Positions 11,898 to 25,002 of a DNA stretch of 64,000 nt are shown one piece after another. The notes below the pieces were generated by a model, which worked only from the letters and a program-made list of their open reading frames with translations, did no database searches and was not told the DNA's origin. The position numbers were made by a program, and so were the translations under genes. Positions within the stretch are counted from its first letter, which is position 1; each line of letters opens with the position of its first letter. The DNA is from Argentina anserina. Lineage: Eukaryota; Streptophyta; Magnoliopsida; Rosales; Rosaceae. The stretch covers positions 14,632,001 to 14,696,000 of the forward strand of contig NC_065876.1 in NCBI RefSeq assembly GCF_933775445.1, read 5' to 3'.

Positions 11898-12540
11898 TAA
11901 AGGAAATAGTATTAGTTGGACAAAGAGCCGACCACTAAAAACTTACAAACGTTTTGTTTATTTTTTTTAACAAAAGCGTTAGAACGGTAGCATTCATAAT
12001 GTAAGAAAATTGTAGAATACAATTGAAATAACTTCCTCGAAAAACATCTAGAAAATCTTGTATGTATACGATACATCACACAATTTTTAATTATTGAAAA
12101 TAATTTATACTCGGCGTTTATGTATATTAAGAAAATCTTCTAATTTGGGCCGTTGTGAATACATGCCAGCACCGAAGATATTCTGAAAAACATCAACTAA
12201 TTTGAGAAATGAAACCCTGATTTGAGAAAGTAAACAAGAACCGGCTAGACAAAGTGCCGGTCATTAACAGCTACAAACTTTTGTTTTTGCTCTCCATAAT
12301 AATTGAAAACTCGCCACGTCAGCTTTATGTGCATTACAACTTTCGTGCACCCACACTCTAACGACCCCTACAATTAGGCCAGGCAATTTCCAATTTTAAT
12401 TTTCCGTTATGGGGAGCGAGACTTAGGTGTCGGTCGATGCCGGCACGTGCGCGTCGTCCACCGCAGGCACGTGCGAGGCCCCCAATCTTTTGTTTTTAAT
12501 TGGTTGTGCTGATGCCCCCTTTTTAATTCCAGAGCATCTA
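11898..12540 (+). promoter_or_regulatory. Promoter-proximal region of the FEI-type kinase gene
   Basis: Non-coding stretch between the MULE-like element and the likely leader of the receptor kinase gene. Two imperfect direct copies of a block containing GACAAAG(A/T)GCCG followed by ACAAAC.TTTTGTTT lie at about 11917-11965 and 12250-12295. I see no unambiguous TATA box, so the transcription start is not placed. Confidence 0.4.
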
Positions 12541-13386
12541 AATTCCACACACACTCTGCTTAGGCATCACACAAATCTCACAGCCTATTCTCGACTGGTA
12601 GTGGCGGAGAGTGCTGCGGTGGCGCTTTGGATTTTTCTCGGCTGGCCTCTGTTTCACATCTCCGGCCTGCATTCGCCTCAGATCGAACCTTCTGCTCCTC
12701 CGTCTTCGCCGTTTCTCCGGTAAATTTCCACTTCAATTTTCACCTCGTGTGTTTTGCTTCACCTGTTCTCTTTTCGAGTTTCAAACTGCGTGTGAATATA
12801 ACCGACGGTAAATTGAAGTGTAATTCACTTTGTTTGAAGCTTGGAGATGAATTTTTGAATGTATTAGTGGATTAGCGAAATTACGTTTCTAATTTTTCAT
12901 TTGCTATAGTTAGGGATGAGGTTAGTTCATTAGGTATTTTACAGTTTAATTAGTTGTTCAAAGGAGTTTGAATTTGGACTTGAAGTTATATGTAGTTGAC
13001 TCGATCACTATGTAAAGTAGCTTGGTGACTGTATCGGGATTCTTTTAATTTTTCGATAAGAAATGTAAATTCATTGTGTCTAGCTCAGGTTTGTAGCTGT
13101 AGGATGTGATCTGAACATGTGAAGGATTATAAACAGAGTACTTAAAAAGTTAGTTGATGTGCTAGAATGGATAATTGTAATAGATAACTAAAATGTACAC
13201 CGATGTTAAATCATTTGGTAGATTTACTGAGCTTGTTGCTGAACTAAGTTATTCTCTTCCAGGCATTTGTTTATATTTATTGCATTTTCTGGCTGCTGGA
13301 TGTCGTCTTCAATTAGAGGGACGTGTCCTAAAGATTGGTGCGCCAGATGAGTTGTAGTAGCTTTATTATGCTCGACAAGTGCCACC
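12541..13386 (+). other. Probable 5' leader of the FEI-type kinase gene, with a leader intron
   Basis: The sequence is C/T-rich around 12540-12719, then a donor-like CTCCG|GTAAAT occurs at 12720 and an acceptor-like TTCTCTTCCAG at 13252-13262. This suggests a non-coding first exon and a ~540-bp leader intron before the coding exon that starts at 13387. Short upstream open frames here have no recognisable product. Transcript evidence would be needed to place the ends. Confidence 0.45.
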
Positions 13387-16300
13387 ATGGGCATGTTTTC
13401 GGTGAAATGGAGAGGACTGTGGCTTCTTTACATTCTACTGCTTTATGTTACGGTGAACAAAGGCAGAGCTATCAGTGTTGATGGTAATTTGACATCTCTT
13501 ATATATGTATGTTTTTCCTTATATTTTGAGTAGTCCACTGTAGAATTATCAACGTACTCATCATCACTATAACAATCAGTGCAATTACCAAACCCTGAAA
13601 ATTTTCTTTTGCTTAATCTTTTCCATAAGCTTCTGAGGAGTGTGGTTGAAATCACTAATTAGCATAATTGTCTTTTCTTAATCCAAAAATTGCCTGCTAT
13701 ATGCTATGTGCCTGTGTGGTATTACGGTAGTTGGTTAGGTAAAGGCTGAAGGAAGTTGGATATCTTGCATAGTTTGCAAACAAATTTTAATGACCGGCTC
13801 ACCAGATTTTTCCAGTGAGGCACATTGTCTTTTACTGCTCAGCTTACACTATTGATCAAGCAAAGGAGTTAGACACGGCATAACAAAGTAGCAAAACAAT
13901 TGTCCTACTACCATATGCTAGGAAGTCATGAATATTGCATAAGTTTACAGCCATATTCATGGTCTGGTGATCTAGATTTTTGAGTGAGGCATATTTGCTT
14001 TTACTGGTAAACTTAGCACATTTTGGCTATTGATCAAACGAATGTAGTGAGACATACCACAATCTGCTTTATGTTGGATGTTCTTTCTGTTTTTATTGAT
14101 CCTATTAGAATGATCAACTTATTATATGTTGAATCTTTTTCCAAATTTGTAGGTGAGGCACTTTTGAGCTTTAGGACAGCAGTTGTTAGTTCGGATGGCG
14201 TACTTCTTCGGTGGAGACCAGAAGATCCTGATCCATGTAATTGGAAAGGAGTAAAATGTGAAAATAAGACCAAGAAAGTAATCTACTTGTGAGTTTTCAG
14301 CACGCCTCTGATTATGTCTTGTGTTACATGGACTTGTATCTTGGAGTTTAGGTGTATAACATATTCAGGATTTTGCAGTTGGTAATTGGGATGGAGATTC
14401 CTTTTGTTCCATATGTTTGCTATACATATTCTGTTTTCTTTCCAGTTGTGAACAATTCCCTCTACGAGTCACCATTGTGGCCTAATTTTCCTTGTTTTAT
14501 TTGGCCAAGTATGATATTACATGTCGTTTATATGAATCCGGTTCTGAATAAAGTTGTACTTTAATCTAGTGTGTAAATTTTCTAAACAGTTGGTAGTGTA
14601 TTGGCATCATTGAAGTGTTATTAAAGCTACCAAGTTTGTTTGTCATGACTTATCTTGCAGGAGTCTTGCTGGTCATAAATTGAGTGGATTTATACCTCCT
14701 GACTTAGGAAAGCTAGATCAGCTAAAGATTTTGTATGTATCCTGGAGAAATATATTCTCTTTTCTGGTAATTTGTGTTTATCTAGTTTATCAAATATTCT
14801 CTTACCGATGGTCTATTGTGTTATCTGTAGAGCTCTTCACAACAACAACTTCTATGGTACTATTCCTTCAGACCTGGGGAATTGCACAAAACTGCAGCGA
14901 ATGTAAGTACACATCCACCAATTATTAATACGTAAAGTGTGTTCTCACGTTCACTACTATGGTGTTTGGCTGTTTGCTCAATGTTCCCTTTCTCTGTATT
15001 TGGAGATTATCAAATGAAGTTATTTGACAAGAAAAATGTTTAATAACAGATATGGACTCTTTTTTTTCTTTTTACCATTCCATCACTGCTAGAAAATGGA
15101 TTACCAGAGTAATTGATGTCTTTCGGGAAGTGTTTAATTGGTTATCAACCTTTGAGTTTATGCCAGCGTAACTAGTTTGATTCCAATTTAACCTTGAGAT
15201 CATAGACATTAACTGCATATTAGTGAGTTTTCTTTATCTTTTAATTATTCCATAATAGTTTTTGTTTATTTCAGGTACTGTTAAAGCTTAAAGTTAATTT
15301 AAATTCTGCTAATCACCTAATCTTGGAAGCCAACATATCAACATGAACTGAAATTCCTTCACAATGAAAATGACTGGTTGTGTTGTAGATACAACCTACT
15401 ATATCTTTTACATTTTCTGTAGAAAAAAGATAAATGCTATTGGTATTCATAATTCTGTAGTTTTTGGAGTTGTCCTGTAGGGTCATGCTGAAAAGGTGAC
15501 TTTTGTTGCTACAGATACTTGCAGGGTAATTACTTAAGTGGATTAATCCCCAGTGATTTGGGAAAGCTGTCTGACCTCCAATATTTGTGAGTTTCTAGTG
15601 TCGTAAATCCATTGTTTCTTCTTTTTTATTTACTTACAGTTTGTATATTGTGCATCCTTCAAACTTTTGCATCTTATTTCTGTGTTTCAGGTATTGTTTG
15701 TGGGCTGACAAAATTTTCTTCTAAAACAGTGTAGGATATTTCAAGGATGACAATACTAGTTATTAAAAATTATTACTTATTAATGCCTCCAATATTAGTA
15801 TGAGTAGAGTACTTATTCTTGCCCGCAAAAGACTTCTTTCTCTTATGTGAATCTACTTGAAATTATATTACAGCAATTATGCAATAGACCTTGTGATTCA
15901 TTTCTATGAAACTGAGAATACATGGATGTTATTAATTCATGATTGATACCTCTAATGTTTTGTCTACAAAAGTTACTCTAGTAATGTTCTTGCTGGGCTT
16001 CTAGTAATGTTTTCATATTAATCCCATTTAATTGATGTTATATATTCTCATTCTTAAAAGGTTATTGAGGTGGCATGATATTTTTTTTTTGCTGCATATC
16101 ACAAACTTTTAACTTTCGGATCTACGCATTATTCTGATGTTGGATTTTTAATAACTGCAGATGTTTTGTTGTCGTAAATAAAGTCCAATTCATCAAATTA
16201 ATTGGTTCCTGATTCAAGTGTATTTGTTGTTAAAATTTGAAACTCACTATTTTATCTTCCAACATTACAGAGATATTTCAAGTAACTCCCTGAGTGGAAG

Positions 16301-19300
16301 CGTCCCTCCGTCACTGGGAAAGTTGGATAATCTTGTCACTTTGTGAGTAGCCTAAATTTTCTCTGAAACTCTGGGATTTATTGTGAAGACCAATCTAATA
16401 TAGTTGTTGTTCGTAAATATTCTGTAGCAATGCATCAAACAACTTTTTGGTTGGACCGATACCAGGCGATGGCATCCTTACCAACTTGCCTGAAAGCTCG
16501 TAAGGGCTTCTCATTTTGTAACTTTATGTGTTTGGCATAATCAAAAGCTGATAATTCATGTTGATTCAGGATCCTGGGGATGCTAGTTCATTTCAAACCT
16601 CATTGTTTTCTTATTTGTCCTTTCTTTCTTGTCTTCTCCTAAGATGAAATACTTCTATAGAGGGGCCATTGTAAACTATAAAGGTTGAAAAGATTACTCT
16701 CATATCATCCCTTCCCTTCTCTCTACTCAGATGGACTTCATTTGCTTATGACCGAAATCTTATTGCATACATTTCCATGTTTAAAAGTGAATTAATACAT
16801 TTCCCTGTAGGTTTGTTGGAAATCGTGGTTTGTGTGGGAAGCAAATCAATGTGATATGCAAAGATGACAATGGAGCATCTGCTCCTAATTCCCAATCTCC
16901 AAACTCAGGTAAGCGTCCTTGGACATGAAATAGAAGGTTTCAATTTTGTTAGCATCCAGAATTTTCTATGGAAGCGTAACTTTTGAAGTTGGTGAACTCC
17001 TTGCTAAGATTGATAGTTTCGCTCCAGAAAAGTAATTTGTTTACAAATTCATGTTAATCCAACACCGTCCTTTTTCCATAATTCTGATTTAACTTTTGTA
17101 GAACAAAGTCAAGGGGGGAGGAAGAAATACTCTGGTCGGCTACTAATTAGTGCATCAGCAACTGTAGGAGCACTGCTTCTGGTGGCTCTTATGTGTTTCT
17201 GGGGTTGCTTTTTGTATAAGAAGTTTGGTAAACTTGACAGTAAAGGTCTAGCAATGGACGTCAGAGAAGGTGATGTTCTTAGCTACATTCTGGGTTATCA
17301 TTTGATTTACGTTTATAGAGTCAAGTTCATAGATTTCAACATCTATTCTAACTGTCTTGTTTCTTCAGGTGCATCAATTGTTATGTTTCATGGAGATTTG
17401 CCGTACTCTTCTAAAGACATCATTAAGAAATTAGAGACTCTAAATGAGGAACACATAATTGGTGTTGGGGGTTTTGGAACAGTGTACAAGCTTGCAATGG
17501 ATGATGGCAATCTATTTGCACTAAAAAGAATTGTAAAAATGAATGAGGGTTTCGATCGTTTTTTTGAGAGGGAGCTAGAAATTCTTGGAAGTATAAAACA
17601 CCGCTACTTAGTTAATTTAAGGGGATATTGCAATTCTCCTACATCAAAGTTGTTGATCTATGATTTCCTATCTGGAGGAAGCCTTGACGAAGCACTTCAC
17701 GGTGAGATGCCTCCCTGGCTTTTATCTTTATTGCTTTTGTCATGCTTACTTGTACATCTGGTACAGTGGAAATGAATTTTTTTAACTTTATTATAGTTTT
17801 AACTTGTCAGATAAAAATAATCGTTGAAATACTGATATATTGTAATGCATTGTACAGAAAGATCTGAGCAGCTAGACTGGGATGCGCGCTTGAATATTAT
17901 AATGGGAGCAGCAAAGGGCTTAGCTTACTTGCATCATGATTGCTCACCCAGGATCATACATCGAGATATAAAGTCGAGCAATATCTTACTCGATGGAAAT
18001 CTTGAGGCACGAGTTTCTGACTTTGGACTCGCCAAGCTGTTGGAGGACGAAGAATCTCATATTACAACTATTGTCGCTGGAACATTTGGATATCTGGCCC
18101 CAGGTAAACGCTGGACATTTGACCAGGCATTCAAATACTTTATACAGTAAGACAGTTTAAGAGAATAAAATATTAGAATATATCTTATCAGAAAAGGAAA
18201 CTGAAAAAAGAAAATAGAATGTAGTTTATTCGTTACATTTATATACATTCTGAATTATAAGATGTGATTGGCAGAGTATATGCAAAGTGGTAGAGCAACT
18301 GAAAAGACTGATGTTTATAGTTTTGGGGTCCTGGTTCTTGAGGTGTTAAGTGGGAAGCGACCCACAGACGCAGCATTCATTGAGAAGGGCCTCAACATCG
18401 TTGGCTGGGTATGTCTCTTTTACTACATATAGTGTTGTCAGAAACTTCTCTTTTACTACGTATGTCTCTTATGGAAACCAAATTCTTACAGAAACTTCTC
18501 TTTTCCATGGATTTTTAGGATTCAGTTTTTCAGAAATTTGAATTAGGCTTAACCCAGTGATGACATTACGTGCAAAACGACAAATATTGTCTTCCGCGGC
18601 TACAGTCTTGGTTGTGGAAAACTGTCGATGCCTATGTTATAACTTGTTGTGTGTCTCGAGTTGTTTTGGATAGTGTAGTATGGTTTCCATGCAGTTTCAA
18701 TTCTAACAAGGCACTGTTTTAGTAATGGTTTAGAATATTTTGTAGGTATCTTTCCAGTTACTGAACTTGGTAAACAGACCTTAAGGCTCAGTTTGGTAAT
18801 GCGTTATGGGGACCAAAAGTACTTAATTTCAACATGTTATATACATTTGTGTTTGTTAAGGACATAAAATCTGCGTTTTAAAAAAGCAATGGGCTCATTG
18901 ACCGTGATTTAATAGGGGTATGAGTTGCTTGTTTACAACTGATTTCTTTATCTCCATGCAGAGACAACAGTATGATGAAACTTCTAAAATGTCAACTTTG
19001 TCCATCCATTCTCTGAAAAGGATTCTTTTAAATTTGTTTTGCATTCTTCTATCTCCCCTCTTGTTTCTTCTTAATCCTCAATGAAAACCAGTTTGAGCCA
19101 TTTATTCAATTCTTATTGTTTTTCCATCCTCTTAGATGCGAGGTATATACCAAAAGCCAATAATCCAGCATCCAAAATTCTTCGTGTTTCACTCCCTTAC
19201 CAATCTTGTAGGCTTCTTATTCTGGGTTCTGCTACCAAAAGCTCTAAATGATACTTTGTAATTCCAATTATTCATCTTCATCTCTTTTCTCTATCTTAGT

Positions 19301-20631
19301 TCTTGTTTGAGATTAAACTACCGGCTGATTTAATTCTTGAAATTTTACTCTCTTTTTTCGATTAGTTTTCGGTAGAAGATTCATGTTGATTCCAGTTTTG
19401 TCAGTACCTTCAGGAAGAACCATGTCCATTTTAGTTATTTATGCTTCTCAGCTATTATTTACTAAATGTTCTCACCATAAATTTTAGACTCGTTTTACTT
19501 TCAAGACGGTAGTTTACCAAACATATTATCAATTTATTTTACAGCTGATTATGTTTACAACTGATATATAATACTGCTGGCACTGGATATTCTTCAATAC
19601 CAAGCTAAGCCTAACGTGTTTGTGCCATCAAATGTGCTTGAGCACTAAAATAATTATATACTTCTTGAAATACGTTCTTAATTTAATGAGCTCGCAGAAA
19701 TGAGGCCTTTGATTGTAAAATTCTTGTGAGTGGCCGAATGTTAGCTAGTTTAGCCGTCTTATCTTTGAAAGGAAACTTATCATTAAACAAGCAATAGGGA
19801 AGGGCAATCAAGTTTGAAAGTACAGAGGATTATACGTCTGAAATTAACTGCAATAGGAAGGGCAAAGGAAGAAATGGGTGATGTGGATAGTTAACTTCAG
19901 GTGTTTGTAATTAGGACCATAAAGATGCTGGTGGTAAAATGTGAGGCTGATATAGTTCTTGTTCTGGGAATGGCTGTTACTGGAGGGATGGGCTATCTTC
20001 AGTAGAAGGTAAAAATTGTTGGAAAGAAAGCTAAAGGTCTTGGTAGGAGAGAAATATGAGCTTTGAGGGAAAATTAAGGGAGTGGTTTTGGAGGAACTTC
20101 CTGAAACTACTGGACAATAAATTAGGACATGCTTTACACCTTTCTTTTGACACATTTTGCACCAATTTGGGAATGATATGGCTATATACATTTGGTTTTT
20201 GTATGTGCAATTTAAGTAGTCTATTATGTGAGCCTTTTTTAAAATACCCTTGAGAACGAGCTTTCCATTCTTGGTAGCTAGAGTTTTTCAATTTTTTTTT
20301 CTTCATGAGACCGAAGGTTTCGGGAATCATATCTTATGATAACACCTAAGACCATAATCGGAGTTGTCCTTCCAAGAAAATCTTCTAATATATTTATTAA
20401 TGCACTTTGCAGTTAAATTTTCTGATCACAGAGGATAGGCAAAGAGACATTGTTGATTCGCAGTGTGAAGGAGTGCAAGCTGAAAGCCTTGATGCCTTGC
20501 TCTCTGTTGCCATTCAATGTGTTTCTTCAAGTCCAGAAGACCGACCGACCATGCACAGGGTGGTCCAGCTGCTTGAATCTGAGGTTATGACACCATGCCC
20601 TAGTGATTTCTACGATTCCAACTCTGATTGA
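13387..20631 (+). CDS. FEI-like: FEI1/FEI2-type leucine-rich-repeat receptor-like kinase, 13 coding exons
   Basis: Coding exons, all with GT-AG junctions and a consistent frame: 13387-13483, 14153-14288, 14661-14732, 14831-14902, 15515-15586, 16271-16342, 16428-16499, 16811-16908, 17102-17269, 17369-17701, 17858-18103, 18275-18408, 20413-20631. The product is about 596 aa, close to Arabidopsis FEI proteins. The start ATG lies in a good context (GCCACCATGG). In order: signal peptide; LRR N-terminal cap with [16 protein letters not shown]; five LRRs, each on its own 72-bp exon; transmembrane segment at about 244-268; kinase domain with Gly loop GVGGFG (318-323), K339, HRD (432-434), DFG (452-454), and a conserved C-terminus ending [13 protein letters not shown] kinases act at the plasma membrane in cell-wall signalling; that role is inferred from the family. 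Exon 13 follows a 2-kb intron. The gene appears intact. Confidence 0.93.
18409..20412 (+). other. Long (2.0 kb) last intron of the FEI-type gene
   Basis: Every other coding intron of this gene is under 1 kb, so this one is unusually large. A phrase at about 18784 (AAGGCTCAGTTTGGTAATG) resembles the terminus of small DNA transposons, but I could not find a convincing partner terminus or target duplication. No open frame here has a recognisable domain. Confidence 0.6.
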
Positions 20632-22662
20632 TGTGAAAAGTTGTGATTTGCATATACGTCGCACAAACTGCAAACAGTTGGAGCATTGGACGGGCCCGAA
20701 TCTGCAAAGGTACAGTGTCAGTTTCGTTTGTTCAATTTTCTCAGATGACCTTCGTCCTAGCAATTTATTGATCATCTGTTAGATATCTGTCCCCATTGTT
20801 CTCATATCGGATGAATGCTTCCAACTCTTCTCCATGTGGATGATAATTCCACATGGTCGAGTCATTTATCGATTGTTCTCTTTTGTTGTTGCAAGTCCAC
20901 TTGCCTTCTCTACACTTGTATATGATAATGATATGAACGATGGAAAGGTGGCCTCTTCACGAGTGATTCTCGTTGATGTCATTTTGTAAAATATGATTTT
21001 ATGACAATAATCAGTTAGATGAATATATATAAGTAGCGTCCGAGGCCATCATGGTTTCTCTGTTGTAATCTTACATTTTTCCATACAAAGTCAATCATCA
21101 ATTCTGCTCTAAATTTGGTTCACATTACAGAAACTAACAGCATTTGCCATTTGGTAGCAAATAGTTTGGTCTCAAAACTCATTCCGAGATGTTTTGATCA
21201 ACCGTAGCAAGGATTGCAAAGGCACTTTAGGGGGTTTAGGGTGTTGACGTGAGGCCGTAGACGACCTAAATATGCAATTCCCACATGGTTCTTTAGTTAG
21301 TCACTTAGTCTCAAGTCCCAAGTTCCTAACCGTAGTTTGTAATTTTGTATGTGCCTACTTGGGCAGCAAGTGACTTTTCCGGCCCTAGCTGCGCGCCTGC
21401 ATTACCTCACCTCACCGCAGGCCCTCCGGCAACCTACTGTACCGTCTTGTGCCGCAGCAATCTTTCTTGGAAGTTGAAACTGTTGATGCACATTGTAAAT
21501 GAGGAAACTCCAAGGGCCTTGGTAGACATGTTATTGCTATATGCAAAGAAACAAAATTTTGTTTTCTCATCAAAAACCCTAACTGTAATGTCACCGATGC
21601 CACTCAAGCCCTCTTGGTTCCGATGACAACCTCTGTTCTTCCCATGGGGGTTGCACTATTATGCTGACACGATTTTCCGGCACGCCTACGTACATATTCT
21701 GCTCATCATACTGACGCAAAGATTGAGGAACATGGCACTAACAATACATGAAGGTTCACAGGTACCTATGGCTTTGCTAATAGGAGTGCCAATCTTTGAT
21801 AGCAGGGGATTTCAATATCAAGTGATGTGTTGCGGCAGACAACTCTGGTGCCCTTCCTAGATCTAACGCTGCACCGGACTTATTTTACAACACCATCACT
21901 GATTGTGGATTCGTAGTTGTGAAACTTACAGGCAAACAAGTATGGAAAGGAGCAACGTGCTTGTAGTCAAAAAAAATTCTCTACAAGACTACGGCTTCCA
22001 GTACCTTACAGTGCGCTCATGAAGCTAGAGTTTCTGGTGCTCCTGGCAGACAATGACATTGGGATGAAAAATTCCTTGAAGACAAGGTGGCCGACGTCCT
22101 CCTTGGTTCACAACATATGCTTTGTGTCACGGCGAATGTGACTCAATTTGATAGCACCATTTGTTTTAGAATGTCTGGAGAAAAGTGAGACTTGATAGTT
22201 TGGATGATTAAGAATTAAAGATGGTTATTTCTAGAGCCTTGATCACTTTTAAGAATGCTGAATAGCTCCGCATCTCTATCATCGAGATCGCATTGTCAAG
22301 CGATCAGAGATGAATCAAAACCACCAGTCCACCAGGGTGGAGGCTGAAATGAATTGTGATCATATCCAAATTTGTTTAAGGTCAAATGGTGATCATATCT
22401 TGTACTCAAAAGTAGACCTAAAACTTAAAACGATTTGTTTAGCAATTAGCACTAAAAAATCTCAAAACTGATAACTAGGCAAAGAGCGAATCCTTCCCTT
22501 TACTTGAGAACTGCTTGGCGCCAACGACTTCCGCTTAGGATGCTCCTCAATTACAAACATAAGATTTGGAGTTCAGAAAATTTGAGGAAGTTTTCGGAGT
22601 TCAGACATTTCACGGGAAAAGGTAGGACACATTAATTGCTTTATTACCCTCAAATAATACAA

Positions 22663-22699
<37 letters not shown>

Positions 22700-22845
22700 G
22701 ATATGCACAAACAATGCTAGCCATAAAGGGCCAAGCATTTCATCCAACTTGAGAGACTATTATACAGCCAAAATCGTATGTACATACAGTTTATACCGAG
22801 TTTAGTATAGGATATGCGAACTGAAGATTGTTGAGATGAACATGC
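20632..22845. other. 3' flank of the FEI-type gene and decayed sequence
   Basis: 20632 to about 21080 is the likely 3' untranslated region and flank. From about 21340 to 22190 there are broken plus-strand frames. One near 21870-21960 reads like LFYNTITDCGFV...LTGKQVWKG, which resembles the C-terminal part of a LINE endonuclease domain, but it is interrupted by stops and the match is weak. A (TA)n tract sits at 22665-22697. Nothing else is identified. Confidence 0.35.
22665..22697. repeat. (TA)n microsatellite
   Basis: A simple AT dinucleotide run of about 33 bp, downstream of the SH3P-like mini-gene. Confidence 0.9.
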
Positions 22846-23845
22846 TTACAATAATTTGCTCACCAGTGCTTTTTCCTGCTTCTCTATATATGCAGATGGA
22901 AACCACCCAGCATTCCCATTGCATTTCCCTTCAGACCATCCATTAGGGCCCACCTATAAAACAAACGAAAAGAAAGTATATAAAATACTACATATTAAAT
23001 AAAAGCAGAAAAGAAACTGATAAGAATTCTTTCTACGGTGGCTTTGCAATTGTACAATTATCTGTTTCATCTAGTAAATTGACAGGTCGCATTCAAAGGT
23101 TGAAACAAATACTCAGATGATATACTTCCAGCTCCAGAAAATGAAAAACTCAAATAATCTAGTCATCCCTTTCCCATTAATCATCCAAAATGAAAGGTTA
23201 CTGGAACTAGCAGCGGTTGAAGTACCTCACGAACCACAACATAATCATCAATTGAGAGATTTAACTCTCCATCTGCTTGAGCATCAAATGGATGTATAGC
23301 CTGCATATGATATAGTAACTAATATCAAAGTTTCATGTATGATTCAGCAACTCTTGTGATGAAATGAGACTGCATTTGCTCCAACACCCTGTTAGTACTC
23401 AAAATCGCAGACACCATGATAAAAATTAGGCATTTAATTTCACTATCTATTAGCCATCTTGCTCTACTTTCGACGTCTTCTTCCAGTTTTCATCTCGGTT
23501 GATATCAAAGATGCGTAATTTGATACAACAATCCAAAAAGGCGTGAATTTTGGTCAATGTTTGCAACTATTAAACAGAAACAACCCAAAACTTGAATATT
23601 CCACATACATCAAAATCAGTCTAAAACCAAAACCAACAGGACAATCCAAAAGAAGTTAACTTGGCCATTGTACCAGAAAAACCAAACTGAACAAAGGAGA
23701 CAAAAAGAAAGAGTTAGAAGCTAAGCTAAGTTGAAGGGAATCAGTCGAGCTGGACAGAGATAGAAGCAGATATGAATGAGCAGACCTGCTGTTGCTTAGC
23801 GACTTGCTCCCTGAGCTTGGTGGCTTGCTTCCGTATGGACTCCAT
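22846..23845 (-). CDS. Miniature SH3P-like gene: first exon joined to SH3 exons, BAR domain absent
   Basis: Three minus-strand exons, 23786-23845, 23226-23300 and 22846-22953, have GT-AG borders and are all in phase 0, giving a predicted 80-residue product. Exon 1 encodes MESIRKQATKLREQVAKQQQ, the diagnostic N-terminus of plant SH3P1/2/3 (SH3 domain-containing endocytic/autophagy proteins). Exon 2 encodes AIHPFDAQADGELNLSIDDY and VVVRE; exon 3 encodes GWSEG...GNAGWFPSAYIEKQEKA, together most of an SH3 domain. Family members are normally about 330-440 aa with a BAR domain between these parts. Here only 485 bp of intron-like DNA separates exon 1 from the SH3 exons and no BAR exon is visible. 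The first SH3 strand also seems missing. It is either a deleted pseudogene or a new short protein; the kept frame leaves both open. Confidence 0.7.
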
Positions 23846-24300
23846 AAACAGCAGAGAAAGCTATCTAACTAAGCTAAGATTGATCGGTCTGAGAGAAGAG
23901 TCGTTCTGGCTTTTTGAAGGGGACAGAGAGAAACAAGAAAATGAATATTAGAAAAAGTGGGGACTTTTTGGTTTTGTTCCTTTTAGAAGTGATGGAATAT
24001 GAGCCCGTTTCCTCTTCACCGGTGATTCTAGTTACACCTCAAAAAGAATAAGGATTACATTATTGAAGTGGTAAACATTTGATACTCAAAATTTGCTATT
24101 ATGTATTGAGTATTTGAATATTAGGGCCTGTATCGGGATGACTCCCATGGGTCATAAGAACTAGCATCCGGCAGTATACACAAGTCGGTGGAAGTGGCAG
24201 TGGTTAATGAACAAAACTTCCACGAAATAGGATGGTGAAACGAGGAAACTTCTCGTTGCATAGAATCTGCTACGTAGGTAAACGAAGGGGAAGAAGACTC
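23846..24300. other. Intergenic, upstream of the SH3P-like gene and left flank of Copia element 1
   Basis: Contains the likely promoter and leader of the minus-strand SH3P-like gene (23846-23990). The remainder has a short minus-strand open frame (24121-24312) with no recognisable domain. Confidence 0.4.
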
Positions 24301-24963
24301 TGATAGGGTCAATCACTTCTTAAGGGAGGTGAGAAAACTATGTGATGTTCACATGAGTAAATCAAGCACACATTAATTGATGACCCATTAATTGATGAAG
24401 TTGATTTTGTTAAAACTTGGAGCAGCATTTGTTAAAGGTAAGAAACAAATCTACAACCTTATAGTGGTAGGTGACTGATTTGTTTGACAAATAAAGAAGA
24501 ATGCATTGATGAGCATGTCAACATTGAGCATGAATCAAGGAACAAGCTTGACTTTCCTTCCATGCTTGTTACATGCAAATACATGAATTGCACAAAGATG
24601 TTTGCCTATATAAATGCATGAGAAATGGTGCAATAAACATAGAATAACAATAAGGGAGAGATCATCTTGTGTGTGAACAAGAGTGAGAGATAGAGAGAAA
24701 ACTCCAAGTAGAGAGTTTTGGGTGTGTAACAAAATAAAGTGTGTGAGAGTGTATACATTCAAGTGTGAGTCTTGAAGTAGTGTTTCTCTCGGTATAACCT
24801 TTCTTCGTATAATGGAGGTTTTTTTATTGTTGCTACCCGTGGACATAAGCACTTTGCCAAACCACGTTAAATCCCGGTGTTCTATATCATTTTTATTTTT
24901 CACTTGTGGTTGTGAGTTATTTCGATTTCTATTCTACTGTTCATTCTTTCGCATTCCCTAACA
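24301..24963 (+). repeat. 5' LTR of Copia element 1
   Basis: 663 bp, bounded by TG...CA, nearly identical in layout to 28548-29212 with scattered substitutions. It contains the TATA-like CCTATATAAATGC and an AG-rich stretch. The primer-binding site follows immediately. Confidence 0.9.
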
Positions 24964-25002
24964 GTGGTATCAGAACTCCTGGTCTGACTGGGAGTTGCTA
25001 GA

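Noticed and set aside
18784..19530. Possible small DNA transposon in the last FEI-type intron (AAGGCTCAGTTTGGTAATG ... TTTACCAAACATATT)
   Set aside because: The two ends share only a short GTTTGGTAA motif and no target duplication was found.
24121..24300. Minus-strand frame next to Copia element 1 as an interrupted host gene
   Set aside because: No domain could be recognised and the sequence on the other side of the element does not continue it in a supportable way.
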